From positions 1 through 62,286 of the forward strand of contig JBCDCH010000019.1 of assembly GCA_039182125.1 (NCBI GenBank): DNA of 62,286 bases, read 5' to 3'. This DNA comes from Planctomycetota bacterium. GTDB taxonomy: Bacteria > Planctomycetota > Phycisphaerae > Tepidisphaerales > Tepidisphaeraceae. The translations under genes were made by a program, and so were the position numbers. Shown piece after piece: positions 61,343-62,286 of this stretch. Every line of letters begins with the position of its first letter. The first letter of the stretch is position 1. The notes below the pieces were generated by a model. That model worked only from the letters and a program-made list of their open reading frames with translations, had not been told where the DNA came from and searched no databases.

Positions 61343-62286
61343 ATGGCCAAGATCATCGGCATCGACCTGGGCACGACCAACTCCGTCGTCTCCGTCATGG
61401 AGGGCGACCAGCCCAAGGTTCTCATCAACCAGCAGGGCAACCGCATCACGCCGTCCGTGGTCGCGTTCACCGACAAGGGTGAGCGGCTCGTCGGCCAGAC
61501 CGCCCGTCACCAGCAGGTGACCAACCCCAAGAACACCATCTTCAGCGTCAAGCGGTTCATGGGCCGCCGGCACAACGAGATCGAGTCCGAAGAGAAGATG
61601 GTCCCCTACGAGATCACCGGTGGGCCCGAGGACTACGTCAAGATCAAGGTCCGCGACAAGGAGTACACCCCCGAGCAACTCTCGGCGTTCATCCTGCAGG
61701 ACCTGAAGAAGACGGCCGAGGACTACCTCGGCGAGAGCGTCGAGGAAGCGATCATCACCGTCCCGGCGTACTTCAACGACGCCCAGCGGCAGGCGACCAA
61801 ACAGGCCGGCGAGATCGCGGGCCTGAAGGTGCTCCGCGTGCTCCCCGAGCCGACCGCGGCGGCCGTCGCGTACGGCATCGACAAGAAGGCCAACGAGGAC
61901 GTCCTCGTCTTCGACCTCGGCGGCGGTACGTTCGACGTCTCCGTGCTCGAAACCTCCAACGAGGACGGCGAGCAGATGTTCGCCGTCGAGTCGATCAACG
62001 GTGACACGCACCTGGGCGGTGACGACTTCGACGAAGAGCTCATCGACTACATCGCCGGCGAGTTCAAGAAGCAGGAAGGCATCGACCTTCGCCAAGACCC
62101 AATGGCCCTGAAACGGCTCATGGAGTCGGCCGAGACGGCCAAGATCGCGCTGTCGACCACCATGTACACGACGGTGAACCTGCCGTTCATTACCGCCGAC
62201 GCCAGCGGTCCCAAGCACCTGAACCTCACCATCACGCGCTCGAAGTTCGAACAACTCGTCGACCCGCTCGTGCAGCGGCTCAAGAA
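61343..62286 (+). CDS. dnaK: Hsp70 chaperone DnaK, 5' part
   Basis: The first 314 codons of DnaK; the gene runs off the right edge. Hallmarks are present: [19 protein letters not shown], the phosphate-binding [15 protein letters not shown], and [21 protein letters not shown]. It covers most of the nucleotide-binding domain. The 195-base region upstream has no clear heat-shock (sigma32) or CIRCE element by eye. No grpE or dnaJ is visible in the window. Confidence 0.97.
   Translation, partial: MAKIIGIDLGTTNSVVSVMEGDQPKVLINQQGNRITPSVVAFTDKGERLVGQTARHQQVTNPKNTIFSVKRFMGRRHNEIESEEKMVPYEITGGPEDYVKIKVRDKEYTPEQLSAFILQDLKKTAEDYLGESVEEAIITVPAYFNDAQRQATKQAGEIAGLKVLRVLPEPTAAAVAYGIDKKANEDVLVFDLGGGTFDVSVLETSNEDGEQMFAVESINGDTHLGGDDFDEELIDYIAGEFKKQEGIDLRQDPMALKRLMESAETAKIALSTTMYTTVNLPFITADASGPKHLNLTITRSKFEQLVDPLVQRLK

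Noticed and set aside
61151-62254. A 367-codon minus-strand frame opposite dnaK
   Set aside because: Antisense shadow of dnaK. Long antisense frames opposite dnaK are common in GC-rich genomes.

Overview
The window is a high-GC, gene-dense bacterial chromosome segment. It most likely comes from a member of the Planctomycetota, probably class Phycisphaerae. The evidence is two PEP-CTERM proteins ending in a short helix plus RRRR, tandem bactofilins, several planctomycete-style small zinc-ribbon and hypothetical proteins, and a Gram-negative envelope toolkit (LpxA, KdsB, an LptF/LptG permease, lipoproteins). This is inferred from gene content; no 16S rRNA is present.

Bases 1-11613 (minus strand) hold a complete alternative complex III operon (actA-F), a small membrane protein, a Sco copper chaperone, cytochrome caa3 subunit II and the start of subunit I. 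Together these carry electrons from quinol to O2. A good sigma70-type promoter lies upstream of actA. Next come a PEP-CTERM protein gene with its own promoter and terminator, and, on the plus strand, a four-helix membrane protein followed by a RegB/RegA redox two-component system that still has the quinone-site motif and the redox cysteine position.

Bases 15.3-31.5 kb contain an orphan D12-class adenine methyltransferase, a secreted CX4CH protein, an SbtA bicarbonate transporter with its PII-like partner, two bactofilins (one fused to a zinc ribbon), tRNA-Gly(GCC) and tRNA-Arg(CCG) separated by a hairpin terminator, a run of overlapping co-directional genes (DUF2064, response regulator, cyclodeaminase, lipoprotein, RDD protein, flippase-like protein), ilvD and a second PEP-CTERM gene.

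Bases 31.6-43.4 kb hold an uncharacterised glycyl radical enzyme with its activase, NAD synthetase, pgk, a lipoprotein whose N-terminus is written by a paired REP-like palindrome, and holA. Bases 43.4-56 kb combine DNA uptake and type IV pilus genes (comEC, two pilB, pilT, comF) with envelope genes (lpxA, lptF/G-like, kdsB). The end holds a divergent pyrG overlapping kdsB, an AraC regulator divergent from a PhyH-type dioxygenase, an alpha/beta hydrolase, an Mpo1-like protein and the 5' part of dnaK.

The main points for a second look are the glycyl radical enzyme/activase pair with a palindrome upstream, RegBA beside the respiratory operon, the REP-derived signal peptide, the matching ribosome-site hairpins in front of both PEP-CTERM genes, the divergent CTP synthase, and the competence/pilus cluster whose PilT has an altered MRDLET motif.
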